Assembly (NCBI RefSeq): GCF_019297835.1
Contig: NZ_CP079203.1
Span: 2,081,001-2,145,000, forward strand
DNA: 64,000 nucleotides
Source: Sphingomonas sanguinis
GTDB lineage: Bacteria > Pseudomonadota > Alphaproteobacteria > Sphingomonadales > Sphingomonadaceae
Direction of reading: 5' to 3'
Shown here in pieces: positions 53,597 through 63,601 of this stretch; the stretch's first letter is position 1, and each line of letters opens with the position of its first letter. Position numbers and translations under genes: made by a program. The notes beneath the pieces are model-generated. The model was not told the origin of the DNA. It saw only the letters and a program-made list of their open reading frames with translations, and searched no databases.

Positions 53597-53755
53597 AACG
53601 AAGTCGCGCGGTGCGTCGTGCCAGCCCGATGTGACGCGAAACGGTCACGGCTCTGACCCGATGGCGACGCAGAAGCTCCATGGCGGTGCAACAAACCTGC
53701 CCTAGCGCGCAGCCCACAGGCGCCGAAAGAGCCGCCTTCCAGGGAAAGCCGCTTC

Positions 53756-56155
53756 ATGAAATTCGCAACCGCCAGCGCCGTTGTCGCGCTGCATCTTCTA
53801 TTCGTGCCCGCCGTTTCGGCACAGGCCGTCGCGCCCCAGGCCGATCCGCAGGCCAGCCAGACGACGCCCGATGCCGCAGGTGGCGACGATGTCGTCGTGA
53901 CCGGCACGCGCGAGCGCGGCCGCACGCAATTTGATACGCTGGCACCGGTCGACGTGCTGCCCGAAAGCCTGGTGCGCTCCGCCGTCTCGGGCGATCTCAA
54001 CAATGCGCTGGCGCAGCTGTTGCCGTCGTTCAACGTGCAGCGCCTGCCCGCCGCCGACGGACAGGCCTTCGTGCGCCCGGCGACGTTGCGCGGCCTTTCC
54101 GCCGACCAGACGCTCGTCCTCGTCAACGGCAAGCGCTATCATCGCTCGGCGCTGCTCGGCACGCGTGGCGCGCAGGCCCCCGACCTCGCCAGCATCCCCA
54201 GCCTGGCGATCAAGCGGATCGAGGTGCTGCGCGACGGTGCGTCCGCCCAATATGGCTCCGACGCGATCGCGGGCGTCATCAACATCATTCTCGATGACCA
54301 GCCGGGGATGGAGGCGTACGGCCAGTTCAGCCAATATTATGCCGGTGACGGCAACAACTACCAGTCGGGCGCGCGCGGCGGCATCGCGCTCGACGACAAG
54401 GGTGCGATCGTCTTCACCGGGCAGTTCGAACATGGCGAGGCGACGTCGCGCACCCGCCAGCGCCCCGACGCCCTCGCCTTCCAGGCGGCGAACCCCACTC
54501 TCGCCGTTCCCAACCCCGTACAGCGCTGGGGCCAGCCCGACGAAGAGCGGGTGCGCGGCGCGGTCGACATGCATTACGACCTGGCCGACGCCGCCACGGT
54601 CTATGCCTTCGGCACCGTGCAGCAGGGCGAAGGGGTCACCGACTTCAACTGGCGTAATCCCAGCAACACCGGCAGCGTCTATAACGCCAGCAGCGCCTTT
54701 CCGGGGTTCAGCTTCCGCAGCCTTTACCCGGCTGGTTTCACCCCGCGCTTCGGCACGCAATTCGCCGATCTGCAACTCGTCAGCGGCCTGCGCGGCAACC
54801 TGTCGGACGCGCTGAGCTACGACCTCAGCGCGTCGGCGGGGCGCAGCCGCATCGACTATACCATCGACCAGACCCTCAACGCCTCGCTCGGCCCGGCCAG
54901 CCCGACCAGCTTCTATCTGGGTCGCCTGACGCAGCGCGAGACCAACTTCAACGCCGATTTCGTCTATCGCCTGCCCGTCGGCGGGGTCGAGCCGCTCAAC
55001 ATCGCCTTTGGCGGCGAACGGCGGATCGAGCGCTATGCAGTCGGCACCGGCGATCCCGCCTCCTATGCGATCGGTGCGGGCGCCGCGACCGGCCTTGCCC
55101 CCAATTCGAATGGCTTCCCCGGCTTCGGCCCGCAACAGGCGGGCCATTTCCAGCAGACGAGCAATGCCGGTTATGTCGACTTGGCCTGGCATCCGATCAC
55201 GATGCTGACGCTCGGCGCGGCGGGCCGCTACGAGGATTTTTCCAGCTTCGGCGACAAGTTCACCTATAAATTCTCCGGCCGGGTCGAGCCGGTCGAATGG
55301 CTGGCGCTACGGGGCACCTATTCCACCGGCTTCCGCGCGCCGACCCCGGCCCAGCTCAATACGCGGCTGGTGAGCCAGGGCCTCGACACCCGTACGCTCC
55401 AGGTCTTCAACCAGGGCCGTCTGGCCCCCACCGACCCGCTCGCGGTGGCGCTCGGCGCCAAGCCGCTACGCCCCGAAACCTCGCGCAACATCAGCGCGGG
55501 CCTCGTCGCGCAGACGCATATCGGGCTGGGCGCGACGGTCGACCTCTATCAGATCGACGTCGACGACCGCTTCAGCCAGTCGGCGACCATCCCCATTCCG
55601 GCGGGCTTCGCCAATCCCAACCGCTTCACCTCGATCAGCTATTTCACCAACGACTTCAACACCCGCACGCGCGGCGTTGATGTCGTGGTCAGCTATGCCC
55701 GCAATCTGGGCGACGGTCGGGCCAGCGCGACATTGGCCTATAATTACAACCGCACCACCGTCCGCAGCGGGACGAGCGCGGCGATCGCCAACGACACGCA
55801 GCGCCGCATCTTCCAGGAACGCCTGCCCCAGCACAATGCGACCGGCACACTGGGCTACGACATCGGCGCCATCGGCGTGATGCTGCGCGGCCGCTATTAC
55901 GGGCCGTGGACCGACGTGACGGGCAATGCGACCGGCGAGCTGTTCCAGCGCTTCGGCGGGATCGCGCTGTTCGACGCGTCGCTCACCTATCGCATGACGC
56001 CGAACATCTCGATCCGCGGCGGGGCCGAGAATGTCTTCGGCACCTATCCGGCCGAGGCGACCAACCAAGCCAATCGCGGCCTGATCTATTCGCGCAACGC
56101 CCCCTACGATACCGATGGCGGCCGCTATTATGTCCGGTTGGGGTTGAGCTTCTGA
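53756..56155 (+). CDS. TonB-dependent receptor of unknown ligand
   Basis: An 799-residue outer-membrane receptor. Signal MKFATASAVVALHLLFVPAV with SAQA cleavage. Plug: DVVVTGTRERGRTQFDTLAP, VDVLPESLVRSAVSGDLNNA, LRGLSADQTLVLVNGKRYHR, then DLASIPSLAIKRIEVLRDGA. This is the cobalamin/iron-compound subgroup that has NGKRxHxxAL. Barrel end: DGGRYYVRLGLSF. No Fur box or sugar operator is seen in the 159-bp upstream gap. Its stop overlaps the start of an exported PLP enzyme by one base (TGATG), suggesting the imported compound is that enzyme's substrate. Confidence 0.93.
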   Translation: MKFATASAVVALHLLFVPAVSAQAVAPQADPQASQTTPDAAGGDDVVVTGTRERGRTQFDTLAPVDVLPESLVRSAVSGDLNNALAQLLPSFNVQRLPAADGQAFVRPATLRGLSADQTLVLVNGKRYHRSALLGTRGAQAPDLASIPSLAIKRIEVLRDGASAQYGSDAIAGVINIILDDQPGMEAYGQFSQYYAGDGNNYQSGARGGIALDDKGAIVFTGQFEHGEATSRTRQRPDALAFQAANPTLAVPNPVQRWGQPDEERVRGAVDMHYDLADAATVYAFGTVQQGEGVTDFNWRNPSNTGSVYNASSAFPGFSFRSLYPAGFTPRFGTQFADLQLVSGLRGNLSDALSYDLSASAGRSRIDYTIDQTLNASLGPASPTSFYLGRLTQRETNFNADFVYRLPVGGVEPLNIAFGGERRIERYAVGTGDPASYAIGAGAATGLAPNSNGFPGFGPQQAGHFQQTSNAGYVDLAWHPITMLTLGAAGRYEDFSSFGDKFTYKFSGRVEPVEWLALRGTYSTGFRAPTPAQLNTRLVSQGLDTRTLQVFNQGRLAPTDPLAVALGAKPLRPETSRNISAGLVAQTHIGLGATVDLYQIDVDDRFSQSATIPIPAGFANPNRFTSISYFTNDFNTRTRGVDVVVSYARNLGDGRASATLAYNYNRTTVRSGTSAAIANDTQRRIFQERLPQHNATGTLGYDIGAIGVMLRGRYYGPWTDVTGNATGELFQRFGGIALFDASLTYRMTPNISIRGGAENVFGTYPAEATNQANRGLIYSRNAPYDTDGGRYYVRLGLSF

Positions 56156-57444
56156 TGATCGATCGGCGCGCGCTATTGGCGGGCGGGATGGCCGCCACCC
56201 TGCCCCTGCCCGCGCGCGCCGGTGGTCCGGCCCGCCCCGCCCCGGATGACGAGGCATTCTGGGCGAGCGTGGCGGCGGACTATGACGTACCGCAGGACGT
56301 CATCCAGCTCGAAAACGGCAATTGGGGCGCCATGCCCCGCCCGGTGCGCGCCGCGTACGAGCAAATGGTCGCGCGCGTGAACCGCGACACCAGCTATTAT
56401 GCCCGGCGTGGGATGCTTGCCGACCTTCACGCCGCCCGCGCCGCCGTCGCGGCCGAACTCGGGGTGCCGGCGGACGAGATCGCCTTCACCCGCAACGCGA
56501 CCGAGGCACTCAAGGCCCTGATCCTCGGCTACAACCGCCTGTCGCCAGGCGATGCGATCCTCTATGCCGACCTCGATTATGACAGCATGCAGGCGTGCAT
56601 GGAGAGCCTAGCGAAACGTCGCGGCGTCCACGTCCGCCGCATCGCGCTGCCCGAGCCAGCCACCCGCGCCAGCCTGATCGACGCCTATGCCCAGGTGATG
56701 GCCGACGAACCTCGGCTGAAGCTGATCCTCCTCACCCATATGAGCCATCGCACCGGGCTGGTCATCCCGGTCCGCGAAATCGCCGCGATGGCGCGTGCGC
56801 GGGGTATCGACGTCATCGTCGACGCCGCGCACAGCTGGCAGCAGCTCGACTTCGCGCTGCCCGATCTGGATTGCGATTTCGTCGGCCTGAACGGTCACAA
56901 ATGGCTCGGCGCGCCGCTTGGCGTGGGGTTCCTCCATATCCGCAAAAGCGCGCTCACCCGGATCGATCGCGACCCGGCCGAAGACGCTGGCGGTCCCGAC
57001 ACCGTCATGGCGCGCGTCCACACCGGCACGCTCGATTACGCGTCCTGGCTCACCGTGCCCGCCGCGCTCGCCTTTCAGCACCGGATCGATCGGGCCGCAC
57101 GCGCCGCCCGGCTGCGCGCGCTTCGCGATCGCTGGGTCCGGCGGGCGCAGACCATCCCCGGCCTCGACATCCTGACCCCGGACGATCCCGCCATGCACGG
57201 CGCAATCACGTCGTTCCGGTTCCGGGGCGTGGATAGCGCGGAGGCGAATGCCGCCATCGCGCAACGCCTGCTCGACCAGCATCGCATCTTCACCGTTCAT
57301 CGGACCGGCGTCGCCAAGGGCGCCTGCGTCCGCGTGACGCCCGCCCTGTTCACCCCGGCGACCGCCATGGACCGGCTGGCCGACGCGCTGCGCGATCTCT
57401 CCGCGAGCCTGTCGCCATCGCCCGGAGGATCGGGGCCGGCCTAA
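56155..57444 (+). CDS. Class V aminotransferase, probable Tat substrate
   Basis: PLP enzyme of 429 residues similar to isopenicillin-N epimerase and cysteine desulphurase relatives. It begins MIDRRALLAGGMAATLPLPA RA (split only for length), a twin-arginine-type signal. Fold-type I landmarks: FTRNATEALKALILGYNRL, VDAAHSWQQLDF (PLP Asp), and NGHKWLGAPLGVGFL with the Schiff-base Lys. Exported enzymes of this sort appear beside TonB receptors. Because PLP must be inserted before folding, Tat export makes sense. The reaction is unknown: racemisation, epimerisation or desulphuration of an imported compound are all possible. Confidence 0.9.
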   Translation: MIDRRALLAGGMAATLPLPARAGGPARPAPDDEAFWASVAADYDVPQDVIQLENGNWGAMPRPVRAAYEQMVARVNRDTSYYARRGMLADLHAARAAVAAELGVPADEIAFTRNATEALKALILGYNRLSPGDAILYADLDYDSMQACMESLAKRRGVHVRRIALPEPATRASLIDAYAQVMADEPRLKLILLTHMSHRTGLVIPVREIAAMARARGIDVIVDAAHSWQQLDFALPDLDCDFVGLNGHKWLGAPLGVGFLHIRKSALTRIDRDPAEDAGGPDTVMARVHTGTLDYASWLTVPAALAFQHRIDRAARAARLRALRDRWVRRAQTIPGLDILTPDDPAMHGAITSFRFRGVDSAEANAAIAQRLLDQHRIFTVHRTGVAKGACVRVTPALFTPATAMDRLADALRDLSASLSPSPGGSGPA

Positions 57445-57514
57445 TCGGGATCGGTCATTCTCCTGCTGGAACGAGATGGCTTAGTTCTTGTTTTGCCGAG
57501 GTAAGGGAGAACAT

Positions 57515-58303
57515 ATGAACGCCAACGCGCGCCTCACGACCTTGACCCGGATCGGCTTCGCGACGCGGGGGCTGCTCTACATCGTCATCGCCCTGCTCAT
57601 CCTGCGAACCGGCAGGGCGGAAGACCCGAGCGGCGCGATCGCCTATCTCGGCCGGGGCGGCGGTCAGGTGCTGCTGGCGATCATCGCCGCCGGACTGACG
57701 GCGTACGGCATATGGCGCCTGGCGGATGCGGCCCTGGATATCGAGCGTCACGGCACCGATCGCAAAGGCATGATGGAGCGGGTCGGGGCGGGCGTCAGCG
57801 GCGCCATTCACCTCCTGCTCGCATCCCAGTCCGTCCAGTTGATGCGCGGCGCGGCGCTCTCGGGCGACGGCACCCAGGAAAGCGCGCGCACCGCCATGCA
57901 GATGCCGGGCGGCTGGGCGCTGGTCCTGGTCGGGGCGGCGGTGATGGTCGTGCTTGCTGTGGTCCAGCTTGCAAAGGCCGTGAAAGGCTCGTTCCTGCGC
58001 TATCTCGCGCCATCGGTCGCGAGACAATCCTGGGTGCGGTGGAGCGGGCGCGCAGGCTATGCGGCGCGCGGCCTCGTTTTCCTCATCAGCGGCTATCTTC
58101 TGGCCAAGGCCGGGATCGCGGAGCAGGCGAGCCAGGCGGGCGGCATGGCGCGCGTCCTGTCCTGGCTGACCAACCCGTTCGATATCATCGTCGGCGCCGG
58201 GCTCCTTGCCTTCGGCCTCTTCAGCCTGGTCGAGGCCCGCTATCGGCAGCTGCATGACGTGCCGGTGGACGAAGCCATCCAGCGTGCGACCGGCTGGCGT
58301 TAG
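57515..58303 (+). CDS. DUF1206 membrane protein
   Basis: A 262-residue protein with six predicted helices in three pairs. Each pair opens with a related motif: LTRIGFATRGLLYIVIALLI, MERVGAGVSGAIHLLLA and WSGRAGYAARGLVFLISGYL. The R-x-G-(Y/F)-x-x-R-G-x-(V/L) element marks DUF1206. The last segment FDIIVGAGLLAFGLFSLVEA ends before a short basic tail. The function is not known. The ATG at 57515 has AAGGGAGA upstream. Downstream of the aminotransferase by 70 bp. Confidence 0.88.
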   Translation: MNANARLTTLTRIGFATRGLLYIVIALLILRTGRAEDPSGAIAYLGRGGGQVLLAIIAAGLTAYGIWRLADAALDIERHGTDRKGMMERVGAGVSGAIHLLLASQSVQLMRGAALSGDGTQESARTAMQMPGGWALVLVGAAVMVVLAVVQLAKAVKGSFLRYLAPSVARQSWVRWSGRAGYAARGLVFLISGYLLAKAGIAEQASQAGGMARVLSWLTNPFDIIVGAGLLAFGLFSLVEARYRQLHDVPVDEAIQRATGWR

Positions 58304-58432
58304 GCCATCGGGGAGCGCCCCCTGCCCTCACATCACCACCGTCTCGACGCGCCGATCGCGATAACGCATTATTAAACACGCCTGTTTACCATCCGGCCAA
58401 CATCTCCGACCAAGCCAGAAGGTAACGCCGCT

Positions 58433-60697
58433 ATGATCCCCAAGCGTTTGCACGTCATCTGGGTCGGCGACGAATCCAAGCGACCGGACAATTGCATCGA
58501 CACCTGGCGCACGATGCACCCGGACTGGGAGTTCCGGCTGTGGGGCAATGACGACTTCGCCGCCACCCAATGGGTCAACCAGGCCCATATGGACGCGATG
58601 TGGGGACGCGAGTTGAACGGCGTCGCCGACATGATGCGCTGGGAAATCCTGTATCACCATGGCGGCGTGCTGGTCGATGCCGACAGCATCTGCGTCCGCC
58701 CGCTGGACGATCACCTCCTAGAATGCGAGGCCTTTGCCAGTTGGGAAAGCGAGGTGGCGCGTCCCGGCCTGATCGCGGCGGGCTATTTCGGAGCCGAGGT
58801 CGAAAATCCGTTCGTCGGACAGATCATCAAGGACATCGCCGCCGAGGCCAGTGTCATCGACCGGATGGCATGGCAGAGTGTCGGGCCGCAGCGCGTGACC
58901 GATGCCTATCGCGCCTATGGCTATAATCGGATGCGCATCTATCCCAGCCATTATTTCATTCCCGAGCATTTCACTGGCATCGCTTATGACGGCCCCGATC
59001 CCATCTATGCGCACCAGCTCTGGGGATCGACGCGCGGTGCCTATGATGTCATCCACCAACACGCGCTCGTCAGCACCAAGGCGTCCGCTGCTGCTCCTGC
59101 TCCCGTCATGCAGCCGGTTGCCCCCTTGGCGGAACAGGACCCCGATCTGGAGCATGGCCTGTTTCACCGTGTCTGGTTCGGCGACACGCCGATCCCGTCG
59201 CATTACGAGGCCTATTGGGAGGCATGGCAACGGCAATTCCCGGACGCGCGCTTCATCACCTGGACCGATGCCGATCTGCCGACGCTGACCATCTCGCGCG
59301 AGAAGATCGAGTCCGTCTCGGTCATGCCGATGCGCGCCGATATCGCGCGCTATGAAATCCTTTATCGCTTCGGCGGCATTTGCCTCGACTGCGACGTCAT
59401 GCCGTATCAGCATTTCGATGTCGCCGAGATGTCCCGCATGTTGACCGTCTGCAACGAGGACGCCTCCACCGATTATTGCTCGATCGGCTTCATCGGCGCG
59501 CCGAAGGGGCACGCGATCTTTCGCGAATTGCTCGACCATATCATGAGCCACGACCTGGACGAGACACGTACCAACGTGTCGACCGGACCATGGCTGTTCG
59601 GCGCATTCCTGAAGCGGCACGCGCATCGTCGGCTCGGCACCGAGGCATTCTACCCCTATCTCTATGACCAGCCGCTGGCCTCGGTACGCCACCGGACATT
59701 GGAAGGCACCTTGGGCATCCACATCTGGGGCGGCTCATGGCTGCCCGCGCAGGTCCGCAAGGACAAGGCGATGGACCTGCTCCGCAAGGGTGATCTGGAA
59801 GAACCCGCCGCCATTCTGGCGGGGTATGACGATGAATGGTCGCAGGATATCGGTGTCTTGATCGCCGGGATGCGGGAGAACCGCACCAACAGCGTCGCCA
59901 TCGCATCGGTGCTGAACTCCAATATGTCGATCGACGCGGAGGACCATATGGCGTTCGAGTTCGCCAAGGTCGTCGCCTGGCTGCTCGATCAGGACGCCGA
60001 CCGGATGGTGTGGCAGATCGGCGCGGCCGACGGGATGCTGGTCGATCCGCTCCGCCCGGTGATGATCAACTATGATCCGCCCGCCGTCCTGCTGGAGCCG
60101 AACCCGTATATGTTCGCGGCGCTGGAGCGGGGCTATCGCAAGAACCGCAACGCGATGCTGCTGCCCTTCGCCTATGGGATCGAGGGCGGGGAACTCGTCC
60201 TCAACGCGATCAATCCGGGCAAGGTGACCGAACTGGGCCTGCCGCGCTGGGTGATCGGCCTGTCCTCGATCTACGACGACAAGAACGCGATCGGCGGCAA
60301 GACGGTCGACGAGGCGACGAAGCTGCAGATCCAGTCGTGCATCGAAAAGATCGCGGTGCCGGTCGTCACCTATCAGGACGTACTGGCCAAGACCGGCGGA
60401 CGCGCGGCGGACATCCTCGTCGTCGATGCCGAGGGCATGGACAAGGCGATCATCCTCGACATCCTCGCCCGTGGCGCGCTGCCGATGGTCATCCATTTCG
60501 AAATCCAGTGCCTCGAAGCCGAGGAGCAGCACGCGCTGCTCACGGCGCTGGAGAGCGACTATGTGATCCTGCGCTTCGGTAACGACATGACCGCCTACCG
60601 CTCCGACGTGATCGCGGAATATGCGCGGACGCTGTATATCGAGCATGGCATGCCGACGATCTACCGCAACGGCCTGAGGATGCTGAACGGGCTGTAA
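58433..60697 (+). CDS. Tandem GT32-like glycosyltransferase fused to FkbM-type methyltransferase
   Basis: A 754-residue, probably cytoplasmic, three-domain protein. Domain 1 (~1-215): IPKRLHVIWVGDESKRPDNC, GGVLVDADSICVRPLD with Asp82/Asp84 as the DXD motif. Domain 2 (~240-450): HRVWFGDTPIPSHYEAYWEA, GGICLDCDVMPY with Asp319/Asp321 as a second DXD. Domain 3 (~520-754): WQIGAADGMLVDPL, LLEPNPYMFAALERGY and DILVVDAEGMDKAIIL, the FkbM methyltransferase pattern. OCH1/capsular GT32 enzymes have one such transferase domain. A signal or membrane anchor is absent. It would add two sugars and a methyl group to a surface glycan; the acceptor is not evident, and no polysaccharide cluster surrounds it. 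Confidence 0.85.
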   Translation: MIPKRLHVIWVGDESKRPDNCIDTWRTMHPDWEFRLWGNDDFAATQWVNQAHMDAMWGRELNGVADMMRWEILYHHGGVLVDADSICVRPLDDHLLECEAFASWESEVARPGLIAAGYFGAEVENPFVGQIIKDIAAEASVIDRMAWQSVGPQRVTDAYRAYGYNRMRIYPSHYFIPEHFTGIAYDGPDPIYAHQLWGSTRGAYDVIHQHALVSTKASAAAPAPVMQPVAPLAEQDPDLEHGLFHRVWFGDTPIPSHYEAYWEAWQRQFPDARFITWTDADLPTLTISREKIESVSVMPMRADIARYEILYRFGGICLDCDVMPYQHFDVAEMSRMLTVCNEDASTDYCSIGFIGAPKGHAIFRELLDHIMSHDLDETRTNVSTGPWLFGAFLKRHAHRRLGTEAFYPYLYDQPLASVRHRTLEGTLGIHIWGGSWLPAQVRKDKAMDLLRKGDLEEPAAILAGYDDEWSQDIGVLIAGMRENRTNSVAIASVLNSNMSIDAEDHMAFEFAKVVAWLLDQDADRMVWQIGAADGMLVDPLRPVMINYDPPAVLLEPNPYMFAALERGYRKNRNAMLLPFAYGIEGGELVLNAINPGKVTELGLPRWVIGLSSIYDDKNAIGGKTVDEATKLQIQSCIEKIAVPVVTYQDVLAKTGGRAADILVVDAEGMDKAIILDILARGALPMVIHFEIQCLEAEEQHALLTALESDYVILRFGNDMTAYRSDVIAEYARTLYIEHGMPTIYRNGLRMLNGL

Positions 60698-60789
60698 CCT
60701 GCGAACGGTCCGGTGCGGGCGGATGCCGAACGGACCGTGCCGCTCGACGGTCGCAACGGCGCCTTTGCGTAATGCTAATCGTTACAGAA

Positions 60790-60807
60790 TTGTCATCAAA
60801 CAACCAT
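60790..60807 (+). promoter_or_regulatory. Weak Pho-box candidate
   Basis: TTGTCATCAAACAACCAT agrees with the PhoB consensus at 11 of 18 positions; the first half-site TTGTCAT is good, the second poor. It lies about 130 bp before a receptor that is followed by a PhoD-type phosphatase. Confidence 0.35.
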
Positions 60808-60935
60808 GCAGCCGTAAACTTCGACGATTAGCGCTCCCCCCACGACGACGAACGACTCGATGCGGTCAGGCATCCTCGTCGCGTCGATGATGCACTCGGA
60901 TCAACCGGGTTCGCCATCATAACGGGGGATTGATC

Positions 60936-63584
60936 ATGACGATGTTTTCGCGCGCCCACCGGGCGCGCCTGTTGTGCTGCGCGTCCGGCCTGTTGCTGAC
61001 GGCGGTCCCGGCTCATGCGAAGGACGCGACCTCATCCGACGGGACGAACTCGACCGCCCCGCAGTCGGACGTCGTCGTCACCGCGGAGCGCCTGGCGACC
61101 GCCCGGAAGGAACAGTCGCCCGCCGTGGTCGACAGCATCGTCTATGACGACGTCGAGACGATCGCGGCGGACGGCAACATCGCCGAGCAGCTACGGCTGC
61201 TGCCCGGTATCAGCACGATCGACGAGGGCGATGCGCCGCGTTTCGTGACGATCCGCGGCATCTCGCCCGATCTCAACCAGACGACGATCGACGGCATCAC
61301 CCTCGCCTCGATCGGCAATGACGGCGAGGGATCGCGGATGATCAATCTGCAGATCATCCCGTCCGAACTGTCGCAGCGCACCGACGTCTACAAGACCTTC
61401 ACCGCCGAACAGGATGGCGGCGCGATCGGCGGCATCGTCGACATCGTGACGCGCAGCCCCCTCGACCTGAAGCGCCGCTATACCCTGCTCGACGGCTATG
61501 GCAGCTATCAGTCGTTCCGCGGCCCCGACGGACGCAACACGATCGGTGGCAGCGCGCAGCATTGGGGCGGCGGGGCCAAGGGCGTATTCGCCGACCGTTT
61601 CGGCGCGCAAGGCCAGTTCGGCATCCTGCTGTCGGCCCGTTACCAGAGCCGCACGCGCAACTCCGCCAAATGGTGGCAGCCGGTGAAGAATTATTTCGAC
61701 ACCAGGGGCAGGCTGCTTGCCGGTCCCGACGCGGGCAACTGGGATGGTCGCGCGGTGCCGGGCGACCATAGCTATGGCAGCTACACCAACCGGCTGCGCA
61801 CCGCGGGCAGCAGCGGCAAGCTGGAATGGCAGGCGAGCGACCGCATCCGCGCCTCGCTGCTCGGCTTCGGTTATCGTCTGTGGGAATCCTCGACGATGAA
61901 CAAGAACGACTATTATACGCGCAGCACCATCGTCGCGCGCACGGCGACCGGCGGCCGGTCGCAGGTCAACAGCATCTATTCGCGCTACCGCTACGACACC
62001 TGGGACAAGAAGACCTATGGCGGCATCGCCTCGGTCGGCTGGCGCGGCGACGCCTCGCATCTCGACGTGCGCGGCGGCTATACCCGCGCGATCTACGACA
62101 ATGTGCAGCCCTATGTCGGCGTGCGCACCTATCCGGCGCGCCTGTTCCTCGACTGGGAGGACGGCAGCGATGCGACCGGCGGCATCCCGCGCGTGACCGG
62201 GATCAGCGACCCCAATGCGCCCTTCTCGTCGGTCTACAAGCTCAGCACCGCGAACATCACCGAACGATCCGCGCGCGAGGGGCTGGCCGATCTGCGCGTC
62301 GACTATGCCTGGAACACCGAAGCGAACGACCGTGGTTTCGGACTGGCCACGGGTGTCGAGTTCCGCCGCCTCGACCTGTCACGCGACCTGAACGTCAATA
62401 CGTACCGGCTGGGGCGGGTGATGACGGATTATATGGTCGATCCCGGCTATCTGCCGGTCGGGTCGGCCATGTCCTTCCCATGGATCGACTATAACCGCGC
62501 CAGGGGCAGCCTGTGGCAGCAGATCGGGCTGGACGCGCGCGCGACCGCCTATCAGGCGGCGGCCAGCGACTATCGCTATGTCGAGCGGCTGTGGACGCCC
62601 TATCTGTCGCTCCACCATGCCAGCGACGCGACGCGGTTGGTGGCCGGGCTTCGCTACGACCATATCGGGTTCGACGCCTATCAGCCGGTGATCCGCAGCG
62701 GCGTGGTGGCGCCGGGGCAGACGGTGAAGCAGGGCGGCTATGCCTATCTCCTCCCCTCGTTCGCGGCCGATCATGATCTGGCCGACGGCACCAAGCTGCG
62801 CTTCGCCTATAGCCGCACGCTGGGCCGCCCGACGCCGGGCGACATCGCCCAGCCCGAGACGATCAGCTGCGGCGTGGAGGACGAGGAGGCGGGCGGTCCC
62901 GACTGCTCGATCCGGCGCGGCAACCCAAATCTGAGGCCGCGCCGCGCCGACAATCTCGACGTCGGTGCCGAATATTATTTCGGCACGCATGGCGTGATCG
63001 GCGTCGCCGCCTTTGCCAAGTGGATCAAGGACGACATCTATGTCCTGCGCTCGCTGCAGGAGGTGGACGGCACCACCTATGCGGTGCGCGAGCCGACCAA
63101 TGCCGAACGCTCGCGTTTGTACGGGATCGAGTTCCAGATCGCCGAGCGCAATGTCGACGTGCTGGGTCGCAAGGTCGATCCTTTCTTCAACGTGACGCTG
63201 CTCGACGGCCAGATGCATGTCACCGGCGAGGAAACCGGCACGCGCACGGTCGACCGGCTGATGTACCAGCCGCGCGTGACGGTCGGTGCCGGGGCGACGG
63301 TGCGTCTGCCCGAGATCGCGGGTGCGTTCCGGGCGACGGTCAGCCACCGTTCGGACTCGCTGACCGCGCTGGGCGTCACGCCCAAGGACGATACCGGCCG
63401 GGCGCCCCTGACCGTCGTCAACGCCGCGCTGTGGCACAAGGTCTTGCCGCACGTGACCTTCAAGTACGAGATCAACAACCTGTTTGACGACCAGCCCAAT
63501 TTCCTGGTCGGCAACCGTCTTCAATATGTCAACGAAATCGACGATTATGGTCGCGCCGCCTTCTTCCACATCGTGCTGAACTGA
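60936..63584 (+). CDS. TonB-dependent receptor before phosphatase gene
   Basis: An 882-residue outer-membrane receptor of the Xanthomonas/Caulobacter type. Signal peptide: LLCCASGLLLTAVPAHA, residues ~12-28. Plug: DVVVTAERLATARKEQSPAV, VETIAADGNIAEQLRLLPGI, RFVTIRGISPDLNQTTIDGI, EQDGGAIGGIVDIVTRSPLD. The barrel ends RAAFFHIVLN. The ATG at 60936 follows GGGGGA by six bases; a TTG two codons before is in frame. A phosphatase gene starts 17 bp later on the same strand. Uptake of a phosphorylated compound is plausible but not shown. Confidence 0.92.
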   Translation: MTMFSRAHRARLLCCASGLLLTAVPAHAKDATSSDGTNSTAPQSDVVVTAERLATARKEQSPAVVDSIVYDDVETIAADGNIAEQLRLLPGISTIDEGDAPRFVTIRGISPDLNQTTIDGITLASIGNDGEGSRMINLQIIPSELSQRTDVYKTFTAEQDGGAIGGIVDIVTRSPLDLKRRYTLLDGYGSYQSFRGPDGRNTIGGSAQHWGGGAKGVFADRFGAQGQFGILLSARYQSRTRNSAKWWQPVKNYFDTRGRLLAGPDAGNWDGRAVPGDHSYGSYTNRLRTAGSSGKLEWQASDRIRASLLGFGYRLWESSTMNKNDYYTRSTIVARTATGGRSQVNSIYSRYRYDTWDKKTYGGIASVGWRGDASHLDVRGGYTRAIYDNVQPYVGVRTYPARLFLDWEDGSDATGGIPRVTGISDPNAPFSSVYKLSTANITERSAREGLADLRVDYAWNTEANDRGFGLATGVEFRRLDLSRDLNVNTYRLGRVMTDYMVDPGYLPVGSAMSFPWIDYNRARGSLWQQIGLDARATAYQAAASDYRYVERLWTPYLSLHHASDATRLVAGLRYDHIGFDAYQPVIRSGVVAPGQTVKQGGYAYLLPSFAADHDLADGTKLRFAYSRTLGRPTPGDIAQPETISCGVEDEEAGGPDCSIRRGNPNLRPRRADNLDVGAEYYFGTHGVIGVAAFAKWIKDDIYVLRSLQEVDGTTYAVREPTNAERSRLYGIEFQIAERNVDVLGRKVDPFFNVTLLDGQMHVTGEETGTRTVDRLMYQPRVTVGAGATVRLPEIAGAFRATVSHRSDSLTALGVTPKDDTGRAPLTVVNAALWHKVLPHVTFKYEINNLFDDQPNFLVGNRLQYVNEIDDYGRAAFFHIVLN

Positions 63585-63601
63585 TCGGACCCGAGACTAG
63601 G

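Noticed and set aside
60812..60819. CCGTAAAC, half of the LacI-type operator, upstream of the last receptor
   Set aside because: Only one half-site is present and the other half does not match; chance is likely.
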